Shown: in pieces, positions 25,839 through 35,971 of the stretch
Numbering within the stretch: the stretch's first letter is position 1
How the letters are laid out: each line of letters begins with the position of its first letter
DNA from: Sphingomonas rhizophila
Lineage (GTDB): Bacteria; Pseudomonadota; Alphaproteobacteria; Sphingomonadales; Sphingomonadaceae
Assembly: GCF_014396585.1 (NCBI RefSeq)
Contig: NZ_CP060717.1
Location: forward strand, 868,001 to 932,000
Direction: 5' to 3'
Length of the DNA stretch: 64,000 bases
Translations under genes and position numbers: made by a program
Notes under the pieces: model-generated
Told to the model about the DNA's origin: nothing
What the model saw: only the letters and a program-made list of their open reading frames with translations
Database searches by the model: none

Positions 25839-28800
25839 ATGCCCGGCCCCTATGTTCCGCTTCGAATCTTCTCCTGCTTCACCATGCTCGAAGGGGCGAT
25901 CGAGCCGAAGGCGATCGCGGAGCACGCCGCCAAGCTGGGCTTTCCCGCCGCCGCCCTGACCGACCGCAATGGCCTGTACGCGGCGATGCCGTTCGGCGAC
26001 GCCTGCTTCAAAGCCGGGGTTCAGCCGATCGTCGGGGCGATGCTGGGCGTTTCGCGGCCCGGGACGATCGGGCCGGCAGGTGCGCTCGATTGGCTGGCGT
26101 TGCTGGCGCAGGACCAGCAGGGGTACGACAATCTGTGCCGGCTGGTGTCCGCTGCGCACCTCGACCGGCCGATCCACGAACCCCCGCACGTGACGTTCGA
26201 AGCGGTCGCAGAATCCTCCGCCGGCTTGATCGCGCTGACGGCGGGCGGGGAGGGCGCGCTGGCCCGGTTGTTGTCCGATGGGCAGGATTCGAAAGCGGAA
26301 GCCTACGCCGAGCTGCTCCAATCGACGTTCGGCGACCGGCTGTACGTCGAGTTGTCGCGGCGCGGCGATGCGGTCGAAGAAGCGGCCGAGGCGCGGCTGA
26401 TCGCGATGGCGATGCGGCGCGGGCTGCCGCTCGTTGCGACCAACCCGGCCTGCTACGCCGAACCCGGTTTCCATGCCGCGCACGACGCCATGCTGTGCAT
26501 CGCGGCGTCGACCCAGATCGACCATCCCGATCGCCAGCGCTCGTCGCCCGACGCCTGGCTCAAATCCTCGTCCATGATGGCGGAGCTGTTCGCCGACCTG
26601 CCCGAGGCGATCACCAACACGTCCGTGGTGGCGCAGCGGTGCGCGGTCGCAGCGCCGTCGCGCCGGCCGATCCTTCCGCGCCTCAGTGATGACGAGGACG
26701 AGACCCTGCGCCGGGAAGCGCACGCGGGCCTGGAAAGACGTCTCGAAGGGCGCGACGAGGCCGACAAGGCGCGGTACCGGGAGCGGCTCGACTTCGAGAT
26801 CGACGTCATCACCCGAATGGGTTTCGCCGGCTACTTCCTGATCGTCGCCGACTTCATCCAGTGGGCGAAAGCCAACGATATTCCTGTGGGCCCAGGGCGT
26901 GGGTCGGGCGCGGGAAGCGCGGTGGCGTGGTCGTTGCTTATCACCGACCTCGACCCGATCGCGCTCGACCTGCTGTTCGAACGGTTCCTCAATCCCGAAC
27001 GCGTGTCGATGCCCGACTTCGACATCGACTTCTGCGAAACCCATCGCGACAAGGTGATCGCGTACGTCCAGCGCAAATATGGCCGTGACAAGGTGGCGCA
27101 GATCATCACCTTCGGGCGCCTCAAGGCGCGCGCCGTGCTAAAGGACACCGGCCGGGTGCTGCAGATGCCGTACGGCCAAGTCGACCGGCTGGCGAAGCTG
27201 GTGCCCAACCATCCGACCGATCCGTGGACCCTGGAACGCGCGCTGGAGGGCGTCGGCGACCTTCGGCGCGAGTATCAAGGCGACGAGGACGTCAAGCGGC
27301 TGATGGACTTGGCGATGAAGCTGGAAGGCCTGCCACGCCACAGCTCGACCCATGCCGCAGGCGTCGTGATCGGCGACCGACCGCTTAGCGAGTTGGTGCC
27401 GCTATACCGCGACCCGCGCTCCGACATGCCGGTGACCCAGTTCGACATGAAATATGTCGAGGGCGCCGGTTTGGTGAAGTTCGACTTCCTTGGCCTGAAA
27501 ACGCTATCGGTTCTCAAGGAGGGGCAGCGGCTGCTCGCACAACGCGGTATCGAGATCGACTATTCCGCGCTCCCCTGGGACGACCCTGCGATCTACGAGC
27601 TGCTCCAGCGCGGCGACACGGTCGGTGTCTTCCAGCTGGAATCCGAAGGCATGCGCAGAACGCTGTCTGCCGTGCGTCCGACCAGTTTTGGCGACGTCAT
27701 CGCGCTGGTCTCGCTCTACCGCCCGGGCCCAATGGACAATATCCCGATGTTCGGCGACCGCAAGAACGGCCGTCAGGAGCTCGCCTATCCGCACCCGATG
27801 CTTGAGGGAGTGCTCAAGGAAACCTACGGCATCTTCGTCTACCAGGAACAGGTGATGCAGGCGGCGCAGGTGCTGGCCGGCTACAGCCTGGGCGAGGCCG
27901 ACCTTCTCCGCCGCGCAATGGGCAAGAAGATCAAGAGCGAGATGGACGCGCAACGTGCGCGATTTATCGAGGGCGCGGCCCGCAACGCCATTTCCGAGGC
28001 CAAAGCCAACGAATTGTTCGACTTGATCGACAAGTTCGCCGGCTATGGCTTCAACAAGAGCCATGCCGCGGCTTATGCGCTGGTTGCCTATCACACCGCT
28101 TGGCTGAAGGCGCATCACCCGGCCGAGTTCTTCGCCGCGTCAATGAGCTTCGACATCCACCAGACCGACAAGCTGGCGCTGTTCGTCGAGGACATCGCAC
28201 GGTCGGGGCTCGAATGCCTGCCGCCCTGCATCAACGCGTCCGAAGCGGCCTTCTCGGTTGAGGACGGGAAAGTGCGTTACGCGCTGGGGGCGCTCAAGGG
28301 CGTCGGCGAGCGGGCGATGGAATCGCTCGTCGAGGAGCGGAAGGCCAACGGTTCCTTCAAGAGCCTCGACGACTTCGCGGCGCGGATCGATCCCAAGCTG
28401 CTCAATCGGCGGCAGCTGGAGAGCCTAGCCGGGGCGGGGGCGTTCGACTCGCTCAATCCGGACCGGGCGCAGGTGTTCGCGGCGGCCGAAATGCTGCTCG
28501 CCCATGCGGCGTCGGCGCATGACCAGCGGACCAGCGGGCAGCACGGCCTGTTCGGCGGGGCGGACGAGGCGGACGTTTCGGCGATCCGCCTGCCGCGCGG
28601 ACCGCAATGGACGCTGGCTGAGCGGATGGCGGCGGAGCGGGATTCTTTCGGCTTCTATTTTTCCGCCCACCCGGTTGACGCGCAGAAGCACCTGCTGGTG
28701 GCGCACAAGGTGAAAAGCTTCGCCGATCTCGCCGAGATGAGTGTGCCTAGCGACGGCAACCGCGCACAGACGACGATGGCGGGGCTGGTTGAGTCTACCC

Positions 28801-29288
28801 GCTGGGCGACGTCGGCCAAGGGCCGCCGCTACATGGTGGCGACGATCAGCGACGCGTCCGGCCAGTATATGGCGACGGTGTTCGACGAGGAGGCGACCGC
28901 GGCACTGGAGGCAGCGGCCAAGGGCGGCCAGTGTGGGCTGCTGGGCGTAGAACTCGACCGACGGCCGGGCGACGAGACTCCGCGCGTGACCGTCAAGAAA
29001 TTCCAGTCGCTCGACACGCTGGCACGAAAGACGCGGCTGCAACTGGCGCTGCGGATAGCGGATCCGGCGCAGGTAGCGGCGGTGACCCGGGAACTCGAGG
29101 CGGCAGAGGGCGGCAACGGGTTCGTTCGTGCGACGGTCCGGCTGGCCGATGGGCGCGAGGCGACACTACTGCTGGGACGGCAATACACGCTGGATGCGGA
29201 CCTTGCGGTCCGACTGGGGCGCATTCTCGGTGAAAATGCCGTCGAGCTCTCTGCGCAGGAGCCGCCGCGGCTGGCGCTGGTCGGCTAG
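25839..29288 (+). CDS. dnaE: DNA polymerase III subunit alpha
   Basis: A 1149-residue replicative polymerase. Domains in order: PHP (about 1-290; PYVPLRIFSCFTMLEGAIEP), polymerase core (about 290-850) with the catalytic aspartates in RVSMPDFDIDFCE and the GPGRGSGAGSAVAWSL motif, tandem HhH, then an OB domain near residue 1000. Length and the neighbourhood with proS-lolCD indicate the replicative DnaE1 rather than the SOS DnaE2, which normally sits with imuAB. ATG 25839 was chosen as the family start. A strong terminator follows. Confidence 0.95.
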   Translation: MPGPYVPLRIFSCFTMLEGAIEPKAIAEHAAKLGFPAAALTDRNGLYAAMPFGDACFKAGVQPIVGAMLGVSRPGTIGPAGALDWLALLAQDQQGYDNLCRLVSAAHLDRPIHEPPHVTFEAVAESSAGLIALTAGGEGALARLLSDGQDSKAEAYAELLQSTFGDRLYVELSRRGDAVEEAAEARLIAMAMRRGLPLVATNPACYAEPGFHAAHDAMLCIAASTQIDHPDRQRSSPDAWLKSSSMMAELFADLPEAITNTSVVAQRCAVAAPSRRPILPRLSDDEDETLRREAHAGLERRLEGRDEADKARYRERLDFEIDVITRMGFAGYFLIVADFIQWAKANDIPVGPGRGSGAGSAVAWSLLITDLDPIALDLLFERFLNPERVSMPDFDIDFCETHRDKVIAYVQRKYGRDKVAQIITFGRLKARAVLKDTGRVLQMPYGQVDRLAKLVPNHPTDPWTLERALEGVGDLRREYQGDEDVKRLMDLAMKLEGLPRHSSTHAAGVVIGDRPLSELVPLYRDPRSDMPVTQFDMKYVEGAGLVKFDFLGLKTLSVLKEGQRLLAQRGIEIDYSALPWDDPAIYELLQRGDTVGVFQLESEGMRRTLSAVRPTSFGDVIALVSLYRPGPMDNIPMFGDRKNGRQELAYPHPMLEGVLKETYGIFVYQEQVMQAAQVLAGYSLGEADLLRRAMGKKIKSEMDAQRARFIEGAARNAISEAKANELFDLIDKFAGYGFNKSHAAAYALVAYHTAWLKAHHPAEFFAASMSFDIHQTDKLALFVEDIARSGLECLPPCINASEAAFSVEDGKVRYALGALKGVGERAMESLVEERKANGSFKSLDDFAARIDPKLLNRRQLESLAGAGAFDSLNPDRAQVFAAAEMLLAHAASAHDQRTSGQHGLFGGADEADVSAIRLPRGPQWTLAERMAAERDSFGFYFSAHPVDAQKHLLVAHKVKSFADLAEMSVPSDGNRAQTTMAGLVESTRWATSAKGRRYMVATISDASGQYMATVFDEEATAALEAAAKGGQCGLLGVELDRRPGDETPRVTVKKFQSLDTLARKTRLQLALRIADPAQVAAVTRELEAAEGGNGFVRATVRLADGREATLLLGRQYTLDADLAVRLGRILGENAVELSAQEPPRLALVG

Positions 29289-29294
29289 GCACAA

Positions 29295-29331
29295 GAAAGC
29301 CGCCCGGCCAGAGGCCCGCCGGGCGGCTTTC
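29295..29331. terminator. Bidirectional intrinsic terminator between dnaE and the hemerythrin gene
   Basis: A perfect 14-pair stem, GAAAGCCGCCCGGC with GCCGGGCGGCTTTC, around a 9-base loop. It is symmetrical, with T-richness at the end on both strands, and lies between two convergent genes. Confidence 0.85.
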
Positions 29332-29350
29332 GTCCCTGACGGGGTTCACG

Positions 29351-29950
29351 TCAGGCCATCATGAAACCGGCCATGTTGAGTTCCCTGGTCAGCTTCCGGT
29401 TCATTTCGTCGCCAACCCCTGCGCGGAGGCGCGGAAAGATCTCGTCTTCCTCGAGCCGAGCGTGCGCTTCGACCGAATCGCGGAATTCGCGAACGGTCGC
29501 AGCCCATTCCGGCGCGTCGGTCTTCATGTTGTTGAGGCGATGAAGGAACGTCTTCACCTCGCCATGCTCGCCCTCAAGCTGCTTCGCTTCCGCTACATCG
29601 TTGGACTCGCGAAGCGCCGGGTAAATGACATGCTCCTCGGCGTAGGCATGCTTGTCGAGCGCATGGCCAAGTTTCATCAGCAGCATTTTGCGCTTGGTCG
29701 TCTGGGTCTCGTCGGTTTCCAGCATCTTGTCGAACAGCGCCAGGACCATGTCATGTTCGGCGGCGAGGCTCGCGTCCCATTCGCCTTTGCTGGCGCTGAG
29801 GCCCTGCACCGCGAGCTTGCGGCCGATGTTGGCGGCGATCGCGAGGGCAGCGCCGCCGAGCGCGACACCAGCGATGGCGCCGGTCGAGCCCCAGCTAAAG
29901 GCGCTCCGCTCGGAACGGGTGTTGGATCGAGTGCCGTTACGCGTAGCCAT
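29351..29950 (-). CDS. Membrane-anchored hemerythrin HHE-domain protein
   Basis: A 199-residue protein. A Ser/Thr/Arg-rich tail is followed by a glycine/alanine-rich helix (about residues 22-42, TGAIAGVALGGAALAIAANI), then a hemerythrin-like four-helix domain with iron ligands in SLAAEHDMVLALFD, KHAYAEEHVIYPAL, LEGEHGEVKTFLHRL and VEAHARLEEDEIFP. Such proteins bind a di-iron centre and can sense or store oxygen or NO. The ATG at 29950 has GGAGG five bases upstream. Whether the anchor truly crosses the membrane is uncertain. Confidence 0.85.
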   Translation of the reverse strand: MATRNGTRSNTRSERSAFSWGSTGAIAGVALGGAALAIAANIGRKLAVQGLSASKGEWDASLAAEHDMVLALFDKMLETDETQTTKRKMLLMKLGHALDKHAYAEEHVIYPALRESNDVAEAKQLEGEHGEVKTFLHRLNNMKTDAPEWAATVREFRDSVEAHARLEEDEIFPRLRAGVGDEMNRKLTRELNMAGFMMA

Positions 29951-30039
29951 GTCGTCCTCCTGCAAAGAAAGGTCGACTTCCTAACTGCTTGCGAAACCAA
30001 CCCGTTCCGCGACTTGTCGCATAGAACGGCCGTTCGCCG

Positions 30040-31025
30040 CTATTGCGCCGGCGGCGGGCCTTCCGGAGTTGGCGCAGCAGGCGGCGGCGGGGGCTCTTCC
30101 GGCAGGGTCTGCGGCGCCAGCGGATCGGCCGCGACCGGCTCGGTCGGTTCGGGGCGACCGCCGCGGGCGGTTCGTCGACCGTCGGTTCGACAGGCGGGGG
30201 AGGCGGATTGGCCGTTTCGTACTCGGCGCCCGGATCGACCCTGGGCTTGCTGACCTTCGGCGGCGCCTTGTCTGCCGGGGCCGCGCCGGACTTGTAGACG
30301 CAGGCATCGAGCCCGTCGCGGCGGACCTGGCCGACTCGGGCGGTGATCGTGTTGCCGTAGCGGCGGGTGAACCCCTTGGGCGCGACCGCGCCGCGCTTCT
30401 TTGGCAGCGGCAGTATGGCGGCGATGCGCGCGGCCTCGTTGGGGCTCATCGCGCTGGCGTCATGGCCGAAATAACGCATCGACCCGGCGTTGGCGCCATA
30501 GGTGCCGATGCCGGTTTCGGCGAGGTTGAGGTACACCTCCATGATCCGGCGCTTGCCCCACAAATGCTCGATCAGGAAGGTGAAGTAGGCTTCCGCGGCC
30601 TTTCGCGGGTAGCCGCCACCTTGCCACAGGAAGGCGTTCTTCGCGGTCTGCTGGCTGATGGTCGATCCGCCGCGGATCCGTCCACCTGACGCATTGCGCT
30701 TCATCGCATCCTCGATCGCTTCGATGTCGAAGCCGTTGTGGCTGCAGAACTTGCTGTCTTCGGCGCCGATGGCGGCGCGGACCATGTCGCGATCCATCTC
30801 GTCGAGGCTCATCCAGTCGCGGGTCGCACCGCGCCCGGCGGCGATGTCGGCGAGCATCGTGGCGGTGATCGGTGGCGGTACGAAGCGGTAGATGACCACC
30901 CACAGCACGGTAAACAGGATGACGCCAAGGATGATGCGGCCAATCCAGCCGAGGACGCTTCTTCCACCTCCGCTCCTCGGTCGGCTTCGCTTGTAAGCGG
31001 GGATGCTGCTGGAACGTCTGGCCAT
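30040..31025 (-). CDS. mtgA: Monofunctional biosynthetic peptidoglycan transglycosylase (frame breaks in the C-terminal tail)
   Basis: One N-terminal membrane helix (about residues 25-48) is followed by a GT51 transglycosylase domain: GAEDSKFCSHNGFD with the catalytic glutamate, GGSTISQQTAKNAFLW and KRRIMEVYLNLAETGIGTYG. It polymerises lipid II glycan strands in the periplasm. After VDEPPAAVAP the read frame becomes arginine-rich and runs to 29937, into the next gene. Adding one base at 30150 (minus-strand CCGAACC to CCGGAACC) gives EPTEPVAADPLAPQTL and a proline-rich tail ending at 30040, about 328 residues, as in related proteins. I take 30040 as the true end. Confidence 0.9.
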
Positions 31026-31034
31026 GCCCGCTGA

Positions 31035-32609
31035 CTAGCGAGCGGCTACCTTGCCGTCGAGCCTCTGGAGCAGCGCCGTCGCGCCGGGATCCTTGGGTCG
31101 CAGCTTCAGCGTCGCTTCGGCTTCCTTCCGAGCGCCGGCATTGTCGCCGGCGGCAGCGAGCGCGTTGGCCAGTTCGCGGCGCACCGGGAACCACCACAGC
31201 GGCGGATCCGAAGCGCGGCCGTAGGCGGGCTGTTCTTCCAGTTCGGCGCCCCGGCGGAAGGCGATCGCGGCTTCGGCGGGCTTGCCGTCGAGCATGGCGG
31301 CGCGGCCGTCGAGAACGGCCTTGGCGATGCGCAGGGATTCACCGGCCTGCCAGGACCAGCCTTCCTTCTTCTCGTCGGCGCGGGGAACACTGATCGCGGC
31401 TGATTCGGCACGGATTGCAGCGACGTCCTTGCGCCTCGCCGCCGCTTCGCCACGTGCGTAGTGCCAGAGGCCGCGGAGATAGGGGTAGGTCGGCGCCTTT
31501 GTCGCCATGATTTCAACGTCGGGCGCGAACAGTGCAAGGGCGACATATCCACTGCCGGCGAGCGCCTGCGCGAACGGCGACTTGAGGCCTTTGACGGCGG
31601 GATTGGTGGCGGCCTCGACCAGCGGACGGCCAAGATACAGTGCGGTGTCGGCATCGCCGGCCATCAGTGCGCCGCCAAGGCCGAAGGTGACGTTATGTGC
31701 GTGGTAGGGCAGGCCGAACACGCCTTCGGGCGGCGGACTATCCATTGCCTTGGCCTGGGCAATGCCGATGTCGACTGCCTGGCGGTTGACCCGCGCGGCG
31801 TCGTCATAGCGGCCAACCCAATAGTAGGTATGGCTCGGCATATGGACGAGGTGCTGGGACTTCGGCGCGTCCTTGCCGATCGTGTCGGCATAAACCTCCG
31901 CCTTGTAGCCGAAACCGGCTTCCTCGGTGGCATGGATGTAGAAATGAATCGCCGGCGTGTAGGCGGGATTGCGCTTCAGGACCGTCTCGAGGATTTCAGC
32001 CGCCTTGATTGATGCCTGCTTCCATTCGTCTTCGCTCTCTCCGACGGCCAGCAGGACGGCGTCGGCGGCAATCGTTGCCAGCTCGTCGCTATCGGGGTTC
32101 TGCGCGACGATGCGCTGCATCGCGGCCGCAAAAGCGACGTCGCCAGGCTTGCCGCCGCCGCCGTTGCGGTAGCGGGCGACGATGGCGCTGGCGAGCGAGC
32201 GTTCGAGGGGAGTACCGTTGGCACGGGCCAGCCGGTTGGCCCTCGCCGCCAATTTCTGCGCCGCTTCCAGTTCGTCCCCTTCGACTCCGTAGTTGATGGT
32301 CGGCCCCGCCGCCCAGGCTTCACCCCAGGCACACATCACGCAGGAAGGATCGAGCCTGACACTTTCGGCCATCGCGTCGCTGGCCGCCTTGTGAGCGAAC
32401 GCGTGGGCGAGTTGCAGGCCGTTGTCGAAGAAGGCCTGGGCCCGCGGGTTCTTGCTCTGGGTTTGCATCCCGCCGTGGCCGTAGCCGTCCAGGATCTGCG
32501 CGGCCTTGGGCTTGGTTGCGTCAGCGTGCCCGGTATGGCTGTTGCTATCTTGCGCCCAAGCCGGCGCGGCGAGGCTCATTACCGACGCGAAGATCACCGC
32601 TGTTTTCAT
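31035..32609 (-). CDS. Exported TPR-repeat protein
   Basis: A 524-residue protein with a signal peptide (MKTAVIFASVMSLAAPAWAQ, cleavage after AWA). Several helix-turn-helix TPR-like repeats follow, for example AQAFFDNGLQLAHAFAHKAA, HMPSHTYYWVGRYDDAARVN and ELANALAAAGDNAGARKEAE. The conserved CVMCAWGEAWAAGP segment contains a CxxC pair near residue 95. The long frame upstream of 32609 is antisense to alaS and was excluded. Likely a periplasmic scaffold; function unknown. Confidence 0.85.
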   Translation of the reverse strand: MKTAVIFASVMSLAAPAWAQDSNSHTGHADATKPKAAQILDGYGHGGMQTQSKNPRAQAFFDNGLQLAHAFAHKAASDAMAESVRLDPSCVMCAWGEAWAAGPTINYGVEGDELEAAQKLAARANRLARANGTPLERSLASAIVARYRNGGGGKPGDVAFAAAMQRIVAQNPDSDELATIAADAVLLAVGESEDEWKQASIKAAEILETVLKRNPAYTPAIHFYIHATEEAGFGYKAEVYADTIGKDAPKSQHLVHMPSHTYYWVGRYDDAARVNRQAVDIGIAQAKAMDSPPPEGVFGLPYHAHNVTFGLGGALMAGDADTALYLGRPLVEAATNPAVKGLKSPFAQALAGSGYVALALFAPDVEIMATKAPTYPYLRGLWHYARGEAAARRKDVAAIRAESAAISVPRADEKKEGWSWQAGESLRIAKAVLDGRAAMLDGKPAEAAIAFRRGAELEEQPAYGRASDPPLWWFPVRRELANALAAAGDNAGARKEAEATLKLRPKDPGATALLQRLDGKVAAR

Positions 32610-32669
32610 GCCATTATCCCCCCCGAACGACCGTCCGAGATTAGCATGGATCAAGCGGATGCGGAGCGG

Positions 32670-32705
32670 AAAAAGTAAAGCCCGGCAACCGAAGTTGCCG
32701 GGCTT
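32670..32705 (-). terminator. Minus-strand intrinsic terminator with UUCG loop
   Basis: Read on the minus strand, AAGCCCGGCAAC-TTCG-GTTGCCGGGCTT forms a 12-pair stem with a UUCG tetraloop, followed by TTTACTTTTT. It lies between the divergent TPR gene and alaS, so no annotated gene ends here. Confidence 0.75.
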
Positions 32706-32870
32706 CCATGGTTCGCATCCGAAGATTTGAACCACGCAAGTAAAACGGCAAAGGCCGCCATCGGTTCCACGACGCTGCAAAAAAATTTTCGCGATCATGA
32801 AATTTTGCCGGGAGCGCTCCAGGGGCGCTACCGCTTGCCGCGTTGCAGCAAGACGCATATCTGGCAAGCC

Positions 32871-35528
32871 ATGACCTCGACCAACGACATTCGCCGCGGT
32901 TTCCTCGACTATTTCGAGAAGAACGGACATGCGCGCGTCCAATCCGCGCCACTGGTACCGCACAACGATCCCACGCTGATGTTCGTCAACGCCGGCATGG
33001 TGCCGTTCAAGAACGTGTTCACCGGCCTGGAATCGAGGCCCTATTCGACGGCGGTCAGCAGCCAGAAGTGCGTCCGCGCCGGAGGCAAGCACAACGACCT
33101 CGACAACGTCGGCTACACCGCGCGCCACCACACCTTTTTCGAAATGCTCGGCAACTTCTCGTTCGGCGACTATTTCAAGGAACAGGCGATCCTCCACGCT
33201 TGGACCCTCCTCACGAAAGAGTGGGGCCTGCCGGCGGATCGGTTGACGGCGACCGTCTATCACACCGATGACCAGGCGTTCGACCTGTGGAAGAAAATCG
33301 CGGGCCTTCCCGAAGAGCGGATCATTCGCATCGCCACCAAGGACAATTTCTGGGCGATGGGGTCGGACGGTCCGTGCGGGCCCTGTTCGGAGATCTTCTA
33401 CGACCATGGCGATCACATCCCTGGCGGTCCGCCGGGAAGCCCGGACGAGGACGGCGACCGGTTCGTCGAGATCTGGAACCTCGTTTTCATGCAGTTCCTG
33501 CAGGAGAATGACGAGATTGTCGGCGACCTGCCCAAGCCGTCGATCGACACCGGCATGGGACTGGAACGGGTTGCGGCGGTGCTTCAGGGCGTCACCGACA
33601 ATTACGACACCGACACCTTCAAGGCGCTGATCGCAGCATCGGAAGCGCTGACCCATACCAGGGCGGAAGGCGAGCAGCAGGCCTCTCACCGCGTCATCGC
33701 GGACCATCTCCGCGCATCGGGCTTCCTGGTCGCCGACGGGGTGCTGCCGGCCAACGAGGGCCGTGGCTACGTCCTGCGCCGGATCATGCGCCGGGCGATG
33801 CGCCACGCGCATATCCTGGGCGCCAAAGATCCGCTGATGCACCGGCTGGTGCCGTCGTTGGTGTCAGAAATGGGCGCGGCGTTCCCCGAGCTCGTTCGCG
33901 CGCAGCCGCTGATCGAGGCGACGCTGGAACAGGAAGAAACGCGTTTTCGCCAGACTTTGTCGAACGGGCTCCGGCTGCTCGATGAAGCGACGGCCTCGAT
34001 GGGCGAGGGCGGTACGCTGCCCGGTGCGACCGCGTTCAAGCTCTACGACACCTATGGCTTCCCGTACGACCTGACCGAGGACGCGCTGCGGGCGCGCGGC
34101 ATGAGCGTGGATCGCACGGGCTTCGACGCGGCGATGGCGGAGCAGAAGGCAGCCGCACGCGCGGCGTGGAAGGGTTCGGGCGAGAAGGCTTCGGACGAGC
34201 TATGGTACGACCTTGCCGAGGAAGTCGGCGCAACCGAATTCACCGGCTACAACGGCACCGAGGGCGAGGGCGCGGTGGTCGCGATCGTCAAGGACGGTGC
34301 GCGGGTCGACAGCGCGTCGGAGGGCGAGACCGTCACCATCGTCCTCAACCAGACGCCGTTCTACGGCGAGAGCGGCGGCCAGGTCGGCGATGCGGGAAAA
34401 CTGACCGCGCTCAACGGTTTCGAAGGAGTCGTCGAGGACACGTCGAAGCCGCTGGGCAAGCTCCACGCGCTTCGGACCCGGATCGCCAAGGGCAGCGTCA
34501 AGGTCGGCGACAGCCTGCACCAGTCGGTCGACGCCGAGCGACGCGACGCGACCCGCGCCAACCACAGCGCGACCCACCTGCTTCACGCCGCGCTTCGCGA
34601 CGTGCTGGGCGGACATGTGTCACAGAAGGGCAGCCTGGTAGCGCCGGACCGCCTGCGCTTCGACTTCTCGCACCCCAAGGCGCTGACCGCTGACGAGATC
34701 GAGCGGATCGAGGCGGACGTGAATGCGGAGATCCGCGCCAACGAGGATGTCGCGACGCGGCTGATGACGCCGGACGACGCTGTCGCGGCCGGCGCGCTGG
34801 CGCTGTTCGGCGAGAAATATGGCGACGAAGTGCGCGTGCTCAGCATGGGCCGACCCGGCGACGCCAAGCATTATTCGGTCGAATTGTGCGGCGGTACGCA
34901 CGTGTCGGCGACCGGCGACATCGCACTGTTCAAGATCGTTGGAGAAAGCGCGGTCAGCTCCGGCGTGCGGCGCATCGAGGCGCTGACCGGCGAAGCGGCG
35001 CGACTGTGGCTCAATGCCCGCGACGAAAAACTCCGCGACGTCGCGGCCAGCCTCAAGACCTCTCCCGACGACGTGCCGTTGCGCGTAGCGACGCTGGTCG
35101 AAACCACGCGCCGCCTGGAGCGCGAACTGGCCGAGGCCAAGAAGGCGTTGGCGATGGGCGGCGGCAGCGGCGCGCCCGCGGCTGGCCCGGAACAGGTTGG
35201 CGGCCACAGCTTCCTCGGCCAGGTCGTCGACGGGCTCGACCCCAAGGGCCTTCGGGGTGAGGTCGATGCGATGAAGCAGCGGCTCGGCACCGGCGTCGCG
35301 GCGCTGGTCGCCGTCAATGACGGCCGCGCCAGCGTGGCGGTCGGCGTTACTGACGACCTGGTCGCCGAGGTGTCGGCGGTCGATCTGGTAAAGGCGGCGG
35401 TGGCGGCGCTCGGCGGGCAGGGCGGCGGTGGCCGGCCGGACATGGCGCAGGGCGGCGGTCCCAATGGCGGCGAGGCCGACGCGGCGCTGCAAGCGGTGAG
35501 GGACGCGCTCCAGTCCGTCGCGGCCTGA
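32871..35528 (+). CDS. alaS: Alanyl-tRNA synthetase
   Basis: An 885-residue class II synthetase. Domains in order: catalytic core ([38 protein letters not shown]), tRNA recognition region, editing domain with HXXXH motif NHSATHLLH near residue 565 and [12 protein letters not shown], then the C-Ala domain ending in a glycine-rich [12 protein letters not shown] segment. The start at ATG 32871 ([15 protein letters not shown]) fits the family. Its TGA overlaps the next gene's ATG by one base (TGATG). Confidence 0.97.
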   Translation: MTSTNDIRRGFLDYFEKNGHARVQSAPLVPHNDPTLMFVNAGMVPFKNVFTGLESRPYSTAVSSQKCVRAGGKHNDLDNVGYTARHHTFFEMLGNFSFGDYFKEQAILHAWTLLTKEWGLPADRLTATVYHTDDQAFDLWKKIAGLPEERIIRIATKDNFWAMGSDGPCGPCSEIFYDHGDHIPGGPPGSPDEDGDRFVEIWNLVFMQFLQENDEIVGDLPKPSIDTGMGLERVAAVLQGVTDNYDTDTFKALIAASEALTHTRAEGEQQASHRVIADHLRASGFLVADGVLPANEGRGYVLRRIMRRAMRHAHILGAKDPLMHRLVPSLVSEMGAAFPELVRAQPLIEATLEQEETRFRQTLSNGLRLLDEATASMGEGGTLPGATAFKLYDTYGFPYDLTEDALRARGMSVDRTGFDAAMAEQKAAARAAWKGSGEKASDELWYDLAEEVGATEFTGYNGTEGEGAVVAIVKDGARVDSASEGETVTIVLNQTPFYGESGGQVGDAGKLTALNGFEGVVEDTSKPLGKLHALRTRIAKGSVKVGDSLHQSVDAERRDATRANHSATHLLHAALRDVLGGHVSQKGSLVAPDRLRFDFSHPKALTADEIERIEADVNAEIRANEDVATRLMTPDDAVAAGALALFGEKYGDEVRVLSMGRPGDAKHYSVELCGGTHVSATGDIALFKIVGESAVSSGVRRIEALTGEAARLWLNARDEKLRDVAASLKTSPDDVPLRVATLVETTRRLERELAEAKKALAMGGGSGAPAAGPEQVGGHSFLGQVVDGLDPKGLRGEVDAMKQRLGTGVAALVAVNDGRASVAVGVTDDLVAEVSAVDLVKAAVAALGGQGGGGRPDMAQGGGPNGGEADAALQAVRDALQSVAA

Positions 35529-35971
35529 TGGACGTCACGTCGTCTGAGCCGATCACCTTGAACGGCGCCTGCCATTGCGGCGCCGTGCGGTTTACCGCGA
35601 CCCTTCCCTACGGCCTCGCCACTGCTCGGCGGTGCAACTGCTCACTGTGCCGGATGCGCGGTGCTGTCGCTGTCACCGCGCTGGTCGACGGAGGACTGAC
35701 GGTGACGGCTGGCGAGGAATTCCTTGCGACCTACCAGTTCAACACCAAGGTCGCTGAGCATCATTTCTGCACCAGTTGCGGCATCTATACGCACCATAAA
35801 CGTCGCGGGAATCCCAACGAATATGGGGTGAACGTCGCCTGCCTCGAGGGTCTGTCGCCGTTCGACTTCCCGGAGGTGACTGTCAACGAAGGCCGGGTGC
35901 ATCCAAAGGACGCATCCGCGCCGGACTATGACCCGGTGGCAGGCTGGTTACGATTTCAGGCGAACCGATGA
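35528..35971 (+). CDS. GFA family (CENP-V/GFA fold) protein
   Basis: A 147-residue zinc protein with the cysteine pattern of glutathione-dependent formaldehyde-activating-like proteins: [25 protein letters not shown] and [14 protein letters not shown]. Most members have not been shown to act on formaldehyde, so the substrate is unknown. It is coupled to alaS upstream and trmD downstream by overlapping start and stop codons. Confidence 0.88.
   Translation: MDVTSSEPITLNGACHCGAVRFTATLPYGLATARRCNCSLCRMRGAVAVTALVDGGLTVTAGEEFLATYQFNTKVAEHHFCTSCGIYTHHKRRGNPNEYGVNVACLEGLSPFDFPEVTVNEGRVHPKDASAPDYDPVAGWLRFQANR

Noticed and set aside
25839..29288. SOS-induced DnaE2 (ImuC)
   Set aside because: No imuA/imuB next to it, no LexA-type site upstream, and its length and lol/proS neighbourhood fit replicative DnaE1.
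32610..33842. Long minus-strand frame continuous with the TPR gene, antisense to alaS
   Set aside because: It overlaps the conserved alaS core and lacks family features; the TPR protein has a clear signal peptide starting at 32609, and a terminator lies between.
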